From Burkholderiales bacterium (GTDB lineage Bacteria; Pseudomonadota; Gammaproteobacteria; Burkholderiales; Burkholderiaceae_C), in NCBI GenBank assembly GCA_021414305.1, contig JAIOOS010000013.1:124001-188000 (forward strand): DNA of 64,000 nt, written 5' to 3'. Of the stretch, positions 32,705 through 47,284 are shown piece after piece. A model generated the notes under the pieces. The model was not told the DNA's origin, made no database searches, and worked only from the letters and a program-made list of their open reading frames with translations. The translations under genes and the position numbers were made by a program. The first letter of the stretch is position 1, and each line of letters starts with the position of its first letter.

Positions 32705-34434
32705 GCGCCTATACGCAGGCCCGCTCGCTCGCCCCGGCGGCCGTGGTCGCCGCAATGCTCGCCGCCGCCGGCGCCGCCTTCGCCGCCGGCGCCGACCTCG
32801 GCCAGGCCGAAAAGCAGGCGACCAACTGGACCGCGATCAGCATGTTCGCGGCGTTCGTCGTCGGCACGCTCTTCATCACCAAGTGGGCGGCGTCCAGGAC
32901 CAAGTCGGCGGCCGACTTCTACACCGCCGGGGGCGGCATCACGGGCTTCCAGAACGGCCTGGCGATCGCCGGCGACTACATGTCGGCGGCGTCGTTCCTC
33001 GGCATCTCGGCAGCGGTGATGGTCGGCGGCTTCGACGGCCTGATCTATTCGATCGGCTTTCTCGTCGGCTGGCCGGTGGTGACCTTCCTGCTCGCCGAGC
33101 GGCTGCGCAACCTCGGCAAGTTCACCTTCGCCAACGTGGCCGCGTTCCGCTTCGCGCAGACGCCGGTGCGGGTGTTCGCGGCTTCCGGCACGCTGGTCGT
33201 GGTGGCCTTCTACCTGATCGCGCAGATGGTCGGCGCGGGGCAGCTGATCAAGCTGCTGTTCGGCCTCGAGTACTGGATCGCGGTGGTCATCGTCGGCGGC
33301 CTGATGATGGTCTACGTGCTGTTCGGCGGCATGACGGCGACGACCTGGGTGCAGATCATCAAGGCCTGCCTGCTGCTCGCCGGGGCCAGCTTCATGGCCT
33401 TCATGGTCCTCTACAGCTTCGGCTTCAGCACCGAGGCGATGTTCGCCAAGGCGGTGGAGGTGAAGACGGGCATCGCCAGCGCCGCCGGCAAGCCGCCGGC
33501 CGAGGCAGCGGCCCAGGGCTTCTCGATCATGGGCCCGGGCGGCTTCATCAAGGACCCGATCTCGGCGATCAGCTTCGGCATGGCGCTGATGTTCGGCACC
33601 GCTGGCCTGCCGCACATCCTGATGCGCTTCTTCACCGTGCCCAACGCCAAGGAGGCGCGCAAGTCGGTGCTGTGGGCCACCGTCTGGATCGGCTACTTCT
33701 ACATCCTCACCTTCATCATCGGCTTCGGCGCGATCACCTTCGTGCTGACCAACCCGCAGTTCCTCGACGCCAAGGGCGGGCTGCTCGGCGGCGGCAACAT
33801 GGCGGCGATCCACCTTGCGAACGCGGTCGGCGGCAACGTGTTCCTCGGCTTCATCTCGGCGGTGGCGTTCGCCACCATCCTGGCGGTGGTCGCGGGCCTG
33901 ACGCTCTCGGGCGCCTCGGCCGTGTCGCACGACCTCTACGCCACCGTGGTGAAGAAGGGCAAGGCCGACGGCGCCGCGGAGCTGCGCGTCTCGCGCTGGA
34001 CGACGGTGGCGCTCGGCATCGTCGCGGTGGTGCTCGGCATCGTGTTCGAGAAGCAGAACATCGCCTTCATGGTCAGCCTGGCGTTCGCCATCGCCGCTTC
34101 CGCCAACTTCCCGGTGCTGCTGATGTCGGTGCTGTGGAAGGACTGCACGACGCGCGGCGCGGTGATCGGCGGCTTCCTCGGCCTGGCGTCATCGGTCCTG
34201 CTGACGCTGGTCTCGCCGGCGGTGTGGGAGGTGACGCTCGGCAATCCGAAGGGCTCGGCCCTGTTCCCCTACGCCTCGCCGGCGCTGTTCTCGATGACGA
34301 TCGGCTTCGTCGGCATCTGGCTGTTCTCGATCCTCGACCGGAGCCCGCGCGCGGCGCAGGACCGCGCCGGTTTCGCGGCCCAGCAGGTGCGGTCGGAAAC
34401 CGGCATCGGCGCATCGGGGGCATCGGGGCACTGA
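32701..34434 (+). CDS. actP: Sodium:solute symporter, acetate/monocarboxylate permease
   Basis: A 577-residue inner-membrane SSS-family cation:acetate symporter. About 13 hydrophobic helices are visible, including the family motifs [20 protein letters not shown] and [20 protein letters not shown] in the first cytoplasmic loop and helices, and the conserved [39 protein letters not shown] is the ninth-helix region. The N-terminus has a signal-like first helix ([20 protein letters not shown]). The start overlaps the DUF485 stop by four bases. With the divergent DUF294/DnaQ-like pair it forms the well-known acetate-uptake regulatory neighbourhood. Confidence 0.93.
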   Translation: MSAYTQARSLAPAAVVAAMLAAAGAAFAAGADLGQAEKQATNWTAISMFAAFVVGTLFITKWAASRTKSAADFYTAGGGITGFQNGLAIAGDYMSAASFLGISAAVMVGGFDGLIYSIGFLVGWPVVTFLLAERLRNLGKFTFANVAAFRFAQTPVRVFAASGTLVVVAFYLIAQMVGAGQLIKLLFGLEYWIAVVIVGGLMMVYVLFGGMTATTWVQIIKACLLLAGASFMAFMVLYSFGFSTEAMFAKAVEVKTGIASAAGKPPAEAAAQGFSIMGPGGFIKDPISAISFGMALMFGTAGLPHILMRFFTVPNAKEARKSVLWATVWIGYFYILTFIIGFGAITFVLTNPQFLDAKGGLLGGGNMAAIHLANAVGGNVFLGFISAVAFATILAVVAGLTLSGASAVSHDLYATVVKKGKADGAAELRVSRWTTVALGIVAVVLGIVFEKQNIAFMVSLAFAIAASANFPVLLMSVLWKDCTTRGAVIGGFLGLASSVLLTLVSPAVWEVTLGNPKGSALFPYASPALFSMTIGFVGIWLFSILDRSPRAAQDRAGFAAQQVRSETGIGASGASGH

Positions 34435-34497
34435 GCTTCGCCCAGCGGCATACTCGCTCGCACGCCCGGCGCCTCGACCGGACGAGGAGGGGTGCCG

Positions 34498-35325
34498 ATG
34501 GAGACGACCCTGCCCCGCTGCGCCGCCGCCGCGCTGGTCCTGCTCGCTGCCCCGGCCCTCGCGCAGACGCCCGCGCCGAAGGCCGATCTCGCCGCCGGCC
34601 AGGCGCGCGCGGAGACCGTGTGCGCCGCCTGCCACGGCGCCAACGGCGTCAGCGTCAGCGACAACATCCCGAACCTCGCGGGCCAGCAGCCGGCCTACCT
34701 GGCGGCGCAGCTTCGGGCGCTGCGCTCGGGCACGCGCAAGAACCCGCTGATGAACGCGATCGCGGCGCAGCTCGGCGATGCCGACATCGTCAACGTCGCG
34801 GCCTACTTCGGCAGCCTGCAGCCGGGTTATCCGGGAGCGAAGTCCGAGCTGCTCCCCACGGTGGCGAAGACGCAAGTCGCCTTCCCCGAGAACTACAAGG
34901 CGAGCTTCACCATGTACCAGACGGTGAACCGCACCGACATCAACCAGGTACGCTATCTCTGGGCCAACCCGGCGGCGCTGCAGGCCGCGCGCGAAGGCCG
35001 GCCGATGCCGCCGGGCGCGGTGCTCGTTCTCGAGCAGCACGCGGCCAGGCTCGATGCCGACAAGAAGCCCGTGACCGGCAGCGACGGCTACTACGTCAGC
35101 GACCGCTTCCTCGCGTTCGCGGTGATGGGCAGCGGCGCCGGCTGGGGCGATGCCTTTCCCGAGATGCTGCGCAACGGCGACTGGAACTACGCCGCGTTCG
35201 GCCCCGACATGAAGCTGCGCACGAGCGTGAACCAGGCCGAGTGCCTGGCGTGCCACAAGCCGCTCGACAAGTCGAGCTTCGTGTTTTCGCTGGAGCCGAT
35301 GGCAAGAGTGGCCAAGGCCAGGTGA
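34498..35325 (+). CDS. Periplasmic cytochrome c fused to cytochrome P460-like domain
   Basis: A 275-residue exported heme protein. A signal peptide (METTLPRCAAAALVLLAAPA) precedes a class I cytochrome c domain with CAACH (residues 42-46) and a Met-containing loop. From about residue 130 is a P460-like domain (FPENYKASFTMYQTVNRTDI, GAVLVLEQHAARLDADKKPV, MGSGAGWGDAFPEMLRNGDW) ending with a second heme site CLACH. P460 relatives oxidise hydroxylamine or detoxify NO-derived compounds, with electrons passed to cytochrome c. GAGGAGG precedes ATG 34498 by seven bases. It follows actP without an obvious link. Confidence 0.85.
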   Translation: METTLPRCAAAALVLLAAPALAQTPAPKADLAAGQARAETVCAACHGANGVSVSDNIPNLAGQQPAYLAAQLRALRSGTRKNPLMNAIAAQLGDADIVNVAAYFGSLQPGYPGAKSELLPTVAKTQVAFPENYKASFTMYQTVNRTDINQVRYLWANPAALQAAREGRPMPPGAVLVLEQHAARLDADKKPVTGSDGYYVSDRFLAFAVMGSGAGWGDAFPEMLRNGDWNYAAFGPDMKLRTSVNQAECLACHKPLDKSSFVFSLEPMARVAKAR

Positions 35326-35400
35326 CCGGGGCGCAGCGACATCCCATAGCCAGGAGGCGCGCCGACGACTGTTGTAGTCTCGCTCGACGGCACTGAACCC

Positions 35401-36741
35401 ATGACTCGATTCGACAAGCGGGGCAACCCGGTTTCATACGGCCGGTCGGAGGCGATCGACGCACTGGATCGCGTGTTCGACCTGCTCCATGCCTACCAGG
35501 CCGACCCGCTGGCCGAGGTCGACAGGATCATCGCCGACCACCCGGACTTCGTGATGGCGCACGCCTTTCGCGCCGGCGCACTGGCGACGGCGACCGACAA
35601 GGCGTTCGAATCGGAGGTCATCAAGAGCGTGGCGGCGGCCGAAGCGCTGCTGCCGAGGGCCAACGACCGCGAGCGCATGCATGTTTCGGCGGTGCGCGCC
35701 TGGCTCGACGGCGATTGGGAGCGGGCGACCGACCTGTGGGGCCGCGTCTCGATGGCCTATCCACGCGATCTGCTGGCGCTTCAGTTCGCGCACGTCGGCG
35801 ACTTCTTCCTCGGTCACTCGCACATGCTGCGCGATCGGATCGCTCGCGTCCTGCCGCACTGGGACCGCAGCGTGCCGGGCCACGGCTTCGTCGAAGGCAT
35901 GTACGCGTTCGGTCTCGAGGAGGCGGGCGACTACGAACAGGCGGAGGCGCGCGGCCGAGAGGCTGCCGCCCTGAATAGGCAAGACGGCTGGGCCGTTCAC
36001 GCCGTCGCCCACGTGCTGGAGATGCAGGGGCGCGCCGCGGAAGGCGCGGACTTCCTTGCCGCTGGGGCCGATGGCTGGGCGCCGAACAGCCTGTTCGCAT
36101 TTCACCTGTGGTGGCACCTGGCGCTGTTCCACATTGATGGCGACGACGCGCCTGCCGCCCTGAAGCTGTTCGACGAGAAGATTTCCGCGGGGGGTTTCGG
36201 CCAGGCGCTCGAGCTTCTCGACGGCTCGTCGCTGCTGTGGCGCCTGTCGCTCCTCGGCCACGACGTCGGCGACCGCTGGACCGATCTGGCCGCGAAGTGG
36301 GCCACGCGGATCGACGACGCCCACTACGCCTTCAACGACGTCAACGCCATGCTGGCCTTCGTCGGCGCGGGCGACCGCGCGGCCCAGGCCCGGCAGATCG
36401 CGACCCTCGAGCGGGCTGCGATCGAGAGTGGAACGGGCGCGATGATGAGCCGGGAGATCGGCTTGCCGGCGTGCGAAGGGCTCGCTGCATTCGGCAGGGG
36501 CGACTACGCGCAGGCGATCGAGCGGCTGTTGCCTTTGCGCGGCAAGGCGAATCGCTTCGGCGGCAGCCATGCGCAGCGCGACATGTTCTCCTGGACGCTG
36601 ACCGAAGCCGCGATCCGTCTCGGCGACCGCGCGCTTGCCGATGCGTTCGTCGCCGAACGCCTGTCGTGGAAGCCGAAGAGTCCGATCAACCGCGCCTGGG
36701 CGACGCGCGCCAGCCGGCTGAACCCGGCACCCGCGGGCTAA
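35401..36741 (+). CDS. TTC38-like tetratricopeptide repeat protein
   Basis: A 446-residue soluble helical-repeat protein resembling the TTC38 family found in bacteria and animals. It starts MTRFDKRGNPVSYGRSEAID, with repeats visible as FVMAHAFRAGALATATDKAF, RMHVSAVRAWLDGDWERATD and WAVHAVAHVLEMQGRAAEGA. HLWWHLALFHIDGDDAPAALK is a conserved block. Repeats bind partners; no catalytic function is known. TAGTCT (35376-35381) lies 19 bases upstream of the ATG, with no Shine-Dalgarno. The stop overlaps the stop of the convergent POT transporter gene. Confidence 0.85.
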   Translation: MTRFDKRGNPVSYGRSEAIDALDRVFDLLHAYQADPLAEVDRIIADHPDFVMAHAFRAGALATATDKAFESEVIKSVAAAEALLPRANDRERMHVSAVRAWLDGDWERATDLWGRVSMAYPRDLLALQFAHVGDFFLGHSHMLRDRIARVLPHWDRSVPGHGFVEGMYAFGLEEAGDYEQAEARGREAAALNRQDGWAVHAVAHVLEMQGRAAEGADFLAAGADGWAPNSLFAFHLWWHLALFHIDGDDAPAALKLFDEKISAGGFGQALELLDGSSLLWRLSLLGHDVGDRWTDLAAKWATRIDDAHYAFNDVNAMLAFVGAGDRAAQARQIATLERAAIESGTGAMMSREIGLPACEGLAAFGRGDYAQAIERLLPLRGKANRFGGSHAQRDMFSWTLTEAAIRLGDRALADAFVAERLSWKPKSPINRAWATRASRLNPAPAG

Positions 36742-38198
36742 GGCTGCACGGCTGCGGGTCGCAAGGCCGGCGCGTCCGCCTCGGCGTCCTCCGGCGTGAG
36801 CAGCCTGCCGAACGCGAACTTGCAGCCAAGCAGCAGCACGCCCGCACACGCCACGAGCGCGGCATGCATGGCCCAGAACTCCCGCCCCGGCATCTTCTCC
36901 AGGAAGCCCGCGAGCCAGCCGACGAAGGTGTTGCCGAGGAACAGGTGCAGGTAGTACACGCCGATCACCAGGCCGCCCAACTGCTTCGGCGCGACCCGTG
37001 AATAGAGCGCCAGGCCCACCGGCAGGATGTTGGCGAAGCCGAGGTCGTTGACAACCGTGTAGGCCAGCGTCCAGCCGAGGCTCACCTTCTCGTGCGTGCT
37101 CTCGGCCAGCATGGCGGCCACGGCGATCATCGCCGGGCCGCCGGCGGCGAGGAAGGTGCCGAGCGTCATCTTCGTCAGCTCGTCGGGCTCGCGCCGGCGC
37201 GTCGCCCACCAGCGCCAGAAGGCGATCGAGCCGAGCATGGTGGCGGTGCTCACCGCGGCGTCGACCGCCTGCAGCCAGGTCACCGGCACGTCCCAGCCGA
37301 ACAGAACGAAGTCCATGTGCCGCTGCGCCCAGAGCGGAAAGGCGTTGGTGAACTGCTGGTTGCCGACGATCGAGAGCATCAGCACCGGAATCATGGCGAC
37401 GAGGAGCGCCAGCCGCGCCTTCTCGGCGCCCGACATCCCGGCGCGCGGCCCGGCCGCCTTGCGCGCCGCGGCGCCGCGCGCCGGCTCCGGCGGCAGCCAG
37501 CGCCGGCCGGCGAGGTAGACCGCGAGGCCGATGACCATGCCCACGCCGGCGGCGCCGAAGCCCCAGTGCCAAGCCACCTTCTCGCCGAGCGTGCCGCAGA
37601 CGATGGGCGCGGCGATCACCGCGATCTGCACCGCCAGCAGGAAGATCTGGAACGCGCTGGCCCGCCGCTTGTCGCCCGGCGCGTAGAGGTCGCCCACCTG
37701 GGCGGCGATGTTGCCCTTGAAGCAGCCTACGCCGACGAGCAGGCAGGCGAGCGCGATCAGGAAGCTCGCCTCGAAGGCCATCATGAAATGGCCGAGCGCC
37801 ATCAGGCTGGAGCCGATCACCACCGTCTTCGTGCGGCCCAGCAGGCGGTCGGCGAGCAGCCCGCCGAACAGCGGCGTGAGGTACACGCAGCCGGCGTAGA
37901 GGCCGAACACGGCCGAGGCGAGCTGCTGCGGCGACATCGGCCCGGTGGCGCGCTCGAGGAAGCCGCGCAGCGCCTCCATGCCGGCGACCCGGCCGATGTG
38001 CTCCGGCAGGAACAGATAGTTGCTGAGGTAGAGCACCAGCAGCGCCTGCATGCCGTAGAACGAGAACCGCTCCCACAGCTCGCAGAACGCGAGCCAGCCG
38101 AGGCCGGCGGGGTGGCCGAAGAAGCTCCGGTCGCGGCGCTCGTCGGCGCTCGGGGAACGGCCGGGCGGGCCTTCGGCGGTGAGCATGGCGGCGGACAT
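36738..38198 (-). CDS. POT-family (proton-dependent oligopeptide) MFS transporter
   Basis: A 486-residue inner-membrane peptide:proton symporter of the DtpA/YjdL type. The signature FCELWERFSFYGMQALLVLYL contains the ExxERFxxYG motif that couples protons to transport. LTPLFGGLLADRLLGRTKTV and GCFKGNIAAQVGDLYAPGD (PTR2 block) follow. About 12-14 helices can be counted. Its N-terminal 27 residues are polar (PPGRSPSADERRDRSFFG). It should take up di- or tripeptides or related compounds. The stop overlaps that of the convergent TTC38-like gene (CTAA). The 297-base upstream gap contains a 40-residue ORF, on the same strand. Confidence 0.9.
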   Translation of the reverse strand: MSAAMLTAEGPPGRSPSADERRDRSFFGHPAGLGWLAFCELWERFSFYGMQALLVLYLSNYLFLPEHIGRVAGMEALRGFLERATGPMSPQQLASAVFGLYAGCVYLTPLFGGLLADRLLGRTKTVVIGSSLMALGHFMMAFEASFLIALACLLVGVGCFKGNIAAQVGDLYAPGDKRRASAFQIFLLAVQIAVIAAPIVCGTLGEKVAWHWGFGAAGVGMVIGLAVYLAGRRWLPPEPARGAAARKAAGPRAGMSGAEKARLALLVAMIPVLMLSIVGNQQFTNAFPLWAQRHMDFVLFGWDVPVTWLQAVDAAVSTATMLGSIAFWRWWATRRREPDELTKMTLGTFLAAGGPAMIAVAAMLAESTHEKVSLGWTLAYTVVNDLGFANILPVGLALYSRVAPKQLGGLVIGVYYLHLFLGNTFVGWLAGFLEKMPGREFWAMHAALVACAGVLLLGCKFAFGRLLTPEDAEADAPALRPAAVQP

Positions 38199-38254
38199 GG
38201 CGGGATCGGCGGGCTGGCAGGGTGCCAGGGCCGACGATACGCGGAGAACCAGCT

Positions 38255-38377
38255 CTAGAAGAGCGGGCCCGCGAACACCGCGACCGCGACCGCGCAGACG
38301 CCCAGCAGCGTCAGGACCCAGTTGGGCGCCGAGCCATGAGGAACGCCGAGGTGGCGGTGACGACGTCTGTCAATCAT
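38255..38377 (-). CDS. Small 40-residue putative membrane protein
   Basis: A short ORF not previously obvious because of its length. ATG 38377 has GGAG (38383-38386) five bases upstream. The product starts MIDRRRHRHLGVPHGS (basic) and ends NWVLTLLGVCAVAVAVFAGP then LF, one clear membrane helix. The basic-in, hydrophobic-out design is typical of small inner-membrane proteins. It precedes the POT transporter gene by 56 bases on the same strand. I do not recognise a family. Confidence 0.55.
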   Translation of the reverse strand: MIDRRRHRHLGVPHGSAPNWVLTLLGVCAVAVAVFAGPLF

Positions 38378-38483
38378 GTGAGCTCCGGATACAAGACTCC
38401 GGTCGGATGTCACGGCCCGAGGGCCAGGACAAAGATCCGGCCCGGATAGGGGGCCTTCAAGCGACCTTCGTGCCAGCCTGGTC

Positions 38484-38489
38484 TAAGCT
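38484..38489 (+). promoter_or_regulatory. Putative -10 box, leaderless start of AraC regulator
   Basis: TAAGCT six bases before ATG 38496, with no Shine-Dalgarno; the start base would fall at or next to the A of ATG. No good -35. Confidence 0.35.
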
Positions 38490-38495
38490 CGAGCG

Positions 38496-39266
38496 ATGTC
38501 CCTTTCGCCCCGCATGAACGCGCTCGGCCGGGTCTACTTCTGGCAGGGCGGAAGCCTCTGGATCGGGCGCGGAAGCGGGCGCACCGAGTGGCACGGGCAT
38601 CACGCGCACCAGATCACCTTGCCGTTCAGCGCCGCGTGCCTGTTCCGCAACGAACAGGACGAAGAGTGGAAGGAGTACGCGGGCGCCTTCGTCCGATCGG
38701 AGCGTCCCCATCAGTTCGAGATGGCGGACGCGGCGGCCGCGCAGATCTTCGTCGAGCCCGAGACGATCGAAGGGCGCGCCCTCGCCCTCCGCTTTGCCGG
38801 GGCCGACATCGCGCCGCTGCCCGAGTCGGATCGCGCCGCCATGGCCCGGATGCTGATGACAGCCTGGGACGCCGCTGTCGACGATGGGGTCATGATCGCG
38901 ACGGCCCGCGCGGCCGTGGCGACGCTGGCGAGGAGAACGGTTGCGGCCGCGGCTGTCGACGGCCGGATCGCCAAGGCCCTCGAGCTCATCCGCACGCGAA
39001 TCAGCGGGCCGATCCGGCTGGCCGATGCAGCGGAGGCCGCGGCGCTCTCACCGAACCGTTTCCGCCATCTCTTCGTGCAGGAAACCGGCGCGGCCTTCCG
39101 CGCCTACGTCCTCTGGTCGAGGCTGAACGTGGCGATCGCGTGCTCGATGGCCGGGGGCTCCTGGACCGCGGCCGCCCACGAGGCCGGCTTCGCCGACTCG
39201 GCCCACCTGACGCGCACCTTCAAGCGCATGTTCGGCATGAATCCGGCCACCCTGGTGCGCGGCTGA
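38496..39266 (+). CDS. AraC-family transcriptional regulator
   Basis: A 256-residue regulator. The N-terminal half is a cupin-like sensor region (LWIGRGSGRTEWHGHHAHQI, with a His-rich cluster that might bind metal). The C-terminal helix-turn-helix pair spans about residues 160-256: PIRLADAAEAAALSPNRFRH and SWTAAAHEAGFADSAHLTRT, then FKRMFGMNPATLVRG. It stands 95 bases upstream of the Cys-rich peptide gene on the same strand, so it is a candidate regulator of that gene. The His cluster would fit metal sensing, but no experiment is implied by the sequence alone. Confidence 0.88.
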   Translation: MSLSPRMNALGRVYFWQGGSLWIGRGSGRTEWHGHHAHQITLPFSAACLFRNEQDEEWKEYAGAFVRSERPHQFEMADAAAAQIFVEPETIEGRALALRFAGADIAPLPESDRAAMARMLMTAWDAAVDDGVMIATARAAVATLARRTVAAAAVDGRIAKALELIRTRISGPIRLADAAEAAALSPNRFRHLFVQETGAAFRAYVLWSRLNVAIACSMAGGSWTAAAHEAGFADSAHLTRTFKRMFGMNPATLVRG

Positions 39267-39320
39267 GATCAGCCGCTTCGTTCAAGTTCGAAACGGGCCT
39301 CCTGCCCAGAATTCGCTGCA

Positions 39321-39337
39321 CGGACCCGCCGGGTCCG
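39321..39337 (+). promoter_or_regulatory. Perfect hairpin in the leader of the Cys-rich peptide gene
   Basis: CGGACCC (39321-39327) pairs perfectly with GGGTCCG (39331-39337) around a GCC loop. It lies between the AraC stop and the peptide's ribosome site (AGGAG 39351-39355), either as a DNA operator or an RNA hairpin. No T-run follows, so a terminator is less likely. Confidence 0.5.
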
Positions 39338-39361
39338 AGCTCAACCCCTCAGGAGACTTTC

Positions 39362-39541
39362 ATGAATCCCTCGTCCACCCCCTCGTGCCAATGCCCCGAC
39401 TGCCCCGGCGCCGGCTGCCGTTGCGGCTGCCAGGTCGATGCGTCGAACGCCGCCCCGGGCGGACCGGCCTGCGCCTGTGGTGCATCGTGCGCCTGCAGGT
39501 CTGCGGAGCAAGGGTGCCGCTGCGGCAGCGGCACCGCCTGA
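39362..39541 (+). CDS. Cysteine-rich metallothionein-like peptide
   Basis: A 59-residue peptide with 12 cysteines (residues 9, 11, 14, 19, 21, 23, 37, 39, 43, 45, 52, 54). They are arranged as CXC and CXXC groups in two clusters of six (SCQCPDCPGAGCRCGCQ and CACGASCACRSAEQGCRC), separated by a flexible linker. This is the pattern of a metal-thiolate-cluster protein. It has no aromatic residues or histidines, typical of metallothioneins. AGGAG lies six bases before ATG 39362. The sequence does not match the known bacterial SmtA/BmtA layout that I remember, so it may be a distinct class. The adjacent AraC gene may regulate it. Confidence 0.75.
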   Translation: MNPSSTPSCQCPDCPGAGCRCGCQVDASNAAPGGPACACGASCACRSAEQGCRCGSGTA

Positions 39542-39544
39542 AAC

Positions 39545-45370
<5,826 letters not shown>

Positions 45371-45492
45371 CGGGAAGGGTCTTTCGCGAGGGGAGCGGAG
45401 CATTCTAGGGAGGGTCTTCTGCCACCGTGCGTCAGGCATGTAAAGACCGCGCGCCCCGTCATGGCGAGAATCGCGACGCAGCCGGGGAAGCC

Positions 45493-46485
45493 ATGGACAA
45501 GGACGAGTGCAATCGCAGCCGCTTCGTTCCGCAGGATCGCGGCGGGCACTACGAAAGCTGGTTTCAGCGCGCCAACCACGCCGAGCGCCCTCTGGCCTTC
45601 TGGATCCGCTACACCGTGTTCTCGCCGCGCGGCCGTCCCGACCGGGCCCGGGCCGAGCTGTGGGCGATCTGGTTCGACGGCGAGCGCGGGAAGATCACCG
45701 CCGCGAAGCAGGTCTTCCCGATCGAGGCGGCACGCTGTTCCGCCACCGGCCTCGATGTCGAGATCGGCAGCGCCCGGCTGAACGGGCGCGCGCTCTCCGG
45801 CGAAGCGAGCGCAGGCACGCACTCGCTGCGCTGGGACCTCGCCTACGAAGGCGAGGCGGAACCGATCCTCCTCCTGCAACCGGCGTTCTACGACCGGCGC
45901 CTGCCCAAGGCCAAGGCGCTGGTCGGCAGCCCCAATGCCTCGTTCACCGGCTCGCTGGTCGTCGACGGCGAGAGCGTCGACGTCCGCGGCTGGGTCGGCA
46001 GCCAGAACCACAACTGGGGCAGCAAGCACACCGACTCGTACGCCTGGAGCCAGGTCGCGGGCTTCGACGGCGCCCCCGGCACCTTCCTGGAGTGCTCGAC
46101 CGCCCGCCTGAAGCTCGGCCCGTTCTGGACGCCGCCGATGACCGTGGTCGTGCTCCGCCTCGAAGACCGGGAGATCCGCCTCAACGGCATCGCCCAGGCG
46201 CTGTGCGCCGAGGGCGACTTCGACTTCACGTGCTGGCGCTTTCGAACGGAGGACCCGACGGCGCGGATCGAGGGCCGCTTCGAGGCGCCGTCCTCGGCCT
46301 TCGTCGGCCTGGTCTACGACAACCCGCCCGGCGGCGCCAAGACCTGCCTCAACAGCAAGCTCGCGAGCTGCGAGCTGCGGGTCGCGCTGCCCGGCGAGCC
46401 GGAGCGGACGCTGCGCTCGAAGCATCGCGCTGCCTTCGAGATCCTGACCGAGCGCAGCGACCACGGGATTGCGGTCGTCGCCTGA
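45493..46485 (+). CDS. Lipocalin-like (CrtC/AttH-type) protein, function unknown
   Basis: A 330-residue soluble, beta-rich protein. The motif SQNHNWGSKHTDSYAWSQV resembles the HNWG block of the carotenoid hydratase CrtC, AttH and tocopherol-cyclase-like double-lipocalin families. Other blocks are HYESWFQRANHAERPLAFWI and RYTVFSPRGRPDRARAELWA. No signal peptide is present. A lipid- or isoprenoid-acting enzyme is possible but unproven. ATG 45493 has GGGGAAG upstream, preferred over the open frame from 45427. It is divergent from uvrA. Confidence 0.75.
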   Translation: MDKDECNRSRFVPQDRGGHYESWFQRANHAERPLAFWIRYTVFSPRGRPDRARAELWAIWFDGERGKITAAKQVFPIEAARCSATGLDVEIGSARLNGRALSGEASAGTHSLRWDLAYEGEAEPILLLQPAFYDRRLPKAKALVGSPNASFTGSLVVDGESVDVRGWVGSQNHNWGSKHTDSYAWSQVAGFDGAPGTFLECSTARLKLGPFWTPPMTVVVLRLEDREIRLNGIAQALCAEGDFDFTCWRFRTEDPTARIEGRFEAPSSAFVGLVYDNPPGGAKTCLNSKLASCELRVALPGEPERTLRSKHRAAFEILTERSDHGIAVVA

Positions 46486-46505
46486 CGCCGCGCGCCACCC
46501 GGCGC

Positions 46506-46511
46506 TAGACT
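46506..46511 (+). promoter_or_regulatory. Putative promoter, leaderless start of DsbA-family gene
   Basis: TAGACT ends five bases before ATG 46517, and CTGACG (46482-46487) stands 18 bases upstream of it as a plausible -35. Transcription would start at the ATG. This is the best -35/-10 pair among the leaderless candidates. Confidence 0.45.
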
Positions 46512-46516
46512 GGCTC

Positions 46517-47152
46517 ATGAAGATCGAATTCGTCTCCGACGTCGCCTGCCCCTGGTGCGCGGTCGGCCTGCACTCGCTCGAATCGGCGCTGAAGAACATC
46601 GGCGACGAGATCCCGGTCGAGCTGCACTTCGAGCCGTTCGAGCTGAACCCGGCGATGCCGGCGGAAGGCGAGGACGCGATCCGCTACCTCTCGAAGAAAT
46701 ACGGCGCCCCGCCCGAGCAACTTGCCCGCTCGCGCGCCGCCCTGCGCGAGCGCGGCGCCGCGGTCGGCTTCGAGTTCGGCGAGCGGCCCTGGGTCTGGAA
46801 CACCTTCGACGCGCACCGCCTGCTGCACTGGGCCGGGCTCGAGGGCGAAGACAAGCAGCGAGCGCTGAAGCACGCGCTTCTGAGCGCGTATCACACCCGG
46901 GCCGAGAACCCGGGCGCGCGCGACGTGCTGCTGCGCCTGGCCGGCGAGGTCGGCCTCGACGTCGCCCGCGCCACCGCCGTGCTCGACTCCGACGAGTTCA
47001 CGGCCGAAGTGCGCGAGCGCGAGCGCTTCTGGCAGGAGCGCGGTATCCATTCCGTGCCGGCCGTGGTGATCGACGGCAAGCACCTGATCTCCGGCGGCCA
47101 ACCGCCCGAGGTGTTCGAGCAGGCCCTGCGGCAGATCGCGGCCCAGGGCTAG
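46517..47152 (+). CDS. DsbA-family oxidoreductase, FrnE-like
   Basis: A 211-residue cytoplasmic thioredoxin-fold protein of the FrnE/2-hydroxychromene isomerase group. The redox motif is CPWC (C11, C14) in FVSDVACPWCAVGL. FEPFELNPAMPAEGEDAIRY and WNTFDAHRLLHWAG are FrnE signatures. GIHSVPAVVIDGKHLISGGQ is the cis-Pro region near the C-terminus. No signal peptide is present, so it acts in the cytosol, with roles in disulfide handling under oxidative stress in relatives. No Shine-Dalgarno is present; TAGACT lies five bases upstream of the ATG. Confidence 0.92.
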   Translation: MKIEFVSDVACPWCAVGLHSLESALKNIGDEIPVELHFEPFELNPAMPAEGEDAIRYLSKKYGAPPEQLARSRAALRERGAAVGFEFGERPWVWNTFDAHRLLHWAGLEGEDKQRALKHALLSAYHTRAENPGARDVLLRLAGEVGLDVARATAVLDSDEFTAEVRERERFWQERGIHSVPAVVIDGKHLISGGQPPEVFEQALRQIAAQG

Positions 47153-47242
47153 GGCCGGCTGACGCGGCCCCAGGTCGCACGGAGGCGGCCGGACGGAACG
47201 ATCGGTCACGCTTTCGGCTCCATCAGGGACCAGGCGGCGCGA

Positions 47243-47248
47243 TAAAGT
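47243..47248 (+). promoter_or_regulatory. Putative -10 box upstream of surface-adhesin-E-like gene
   Basis: TAAAGT 36 bases before GTG 47285, leaving a leader of about 30 nt that contains the GGGAG ribosome site. The -35 is uncertain. Confidence 0.3.
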
Positions 47249-47284
47249 CGTCCGCCATCGTTTCACCCGTCAGGGAGCCGTTTC

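Noticed and set aside
45371..45440. A LexA/SOS box expected upstream of uvrA
   Set aside because: I looked for CTG-N10-CAG type palindromes and found none in the leader, so SOS control is not claimed.
45440..45500. A GTCATGGCGAG...CCATGGA stretch that resembles half of a common GTCATTGCGAG-type dispersed repeat
   Set aside because: Only a loose match with no inverted partner; it overlaps the start of the lipocalin-like gene and may be chance.
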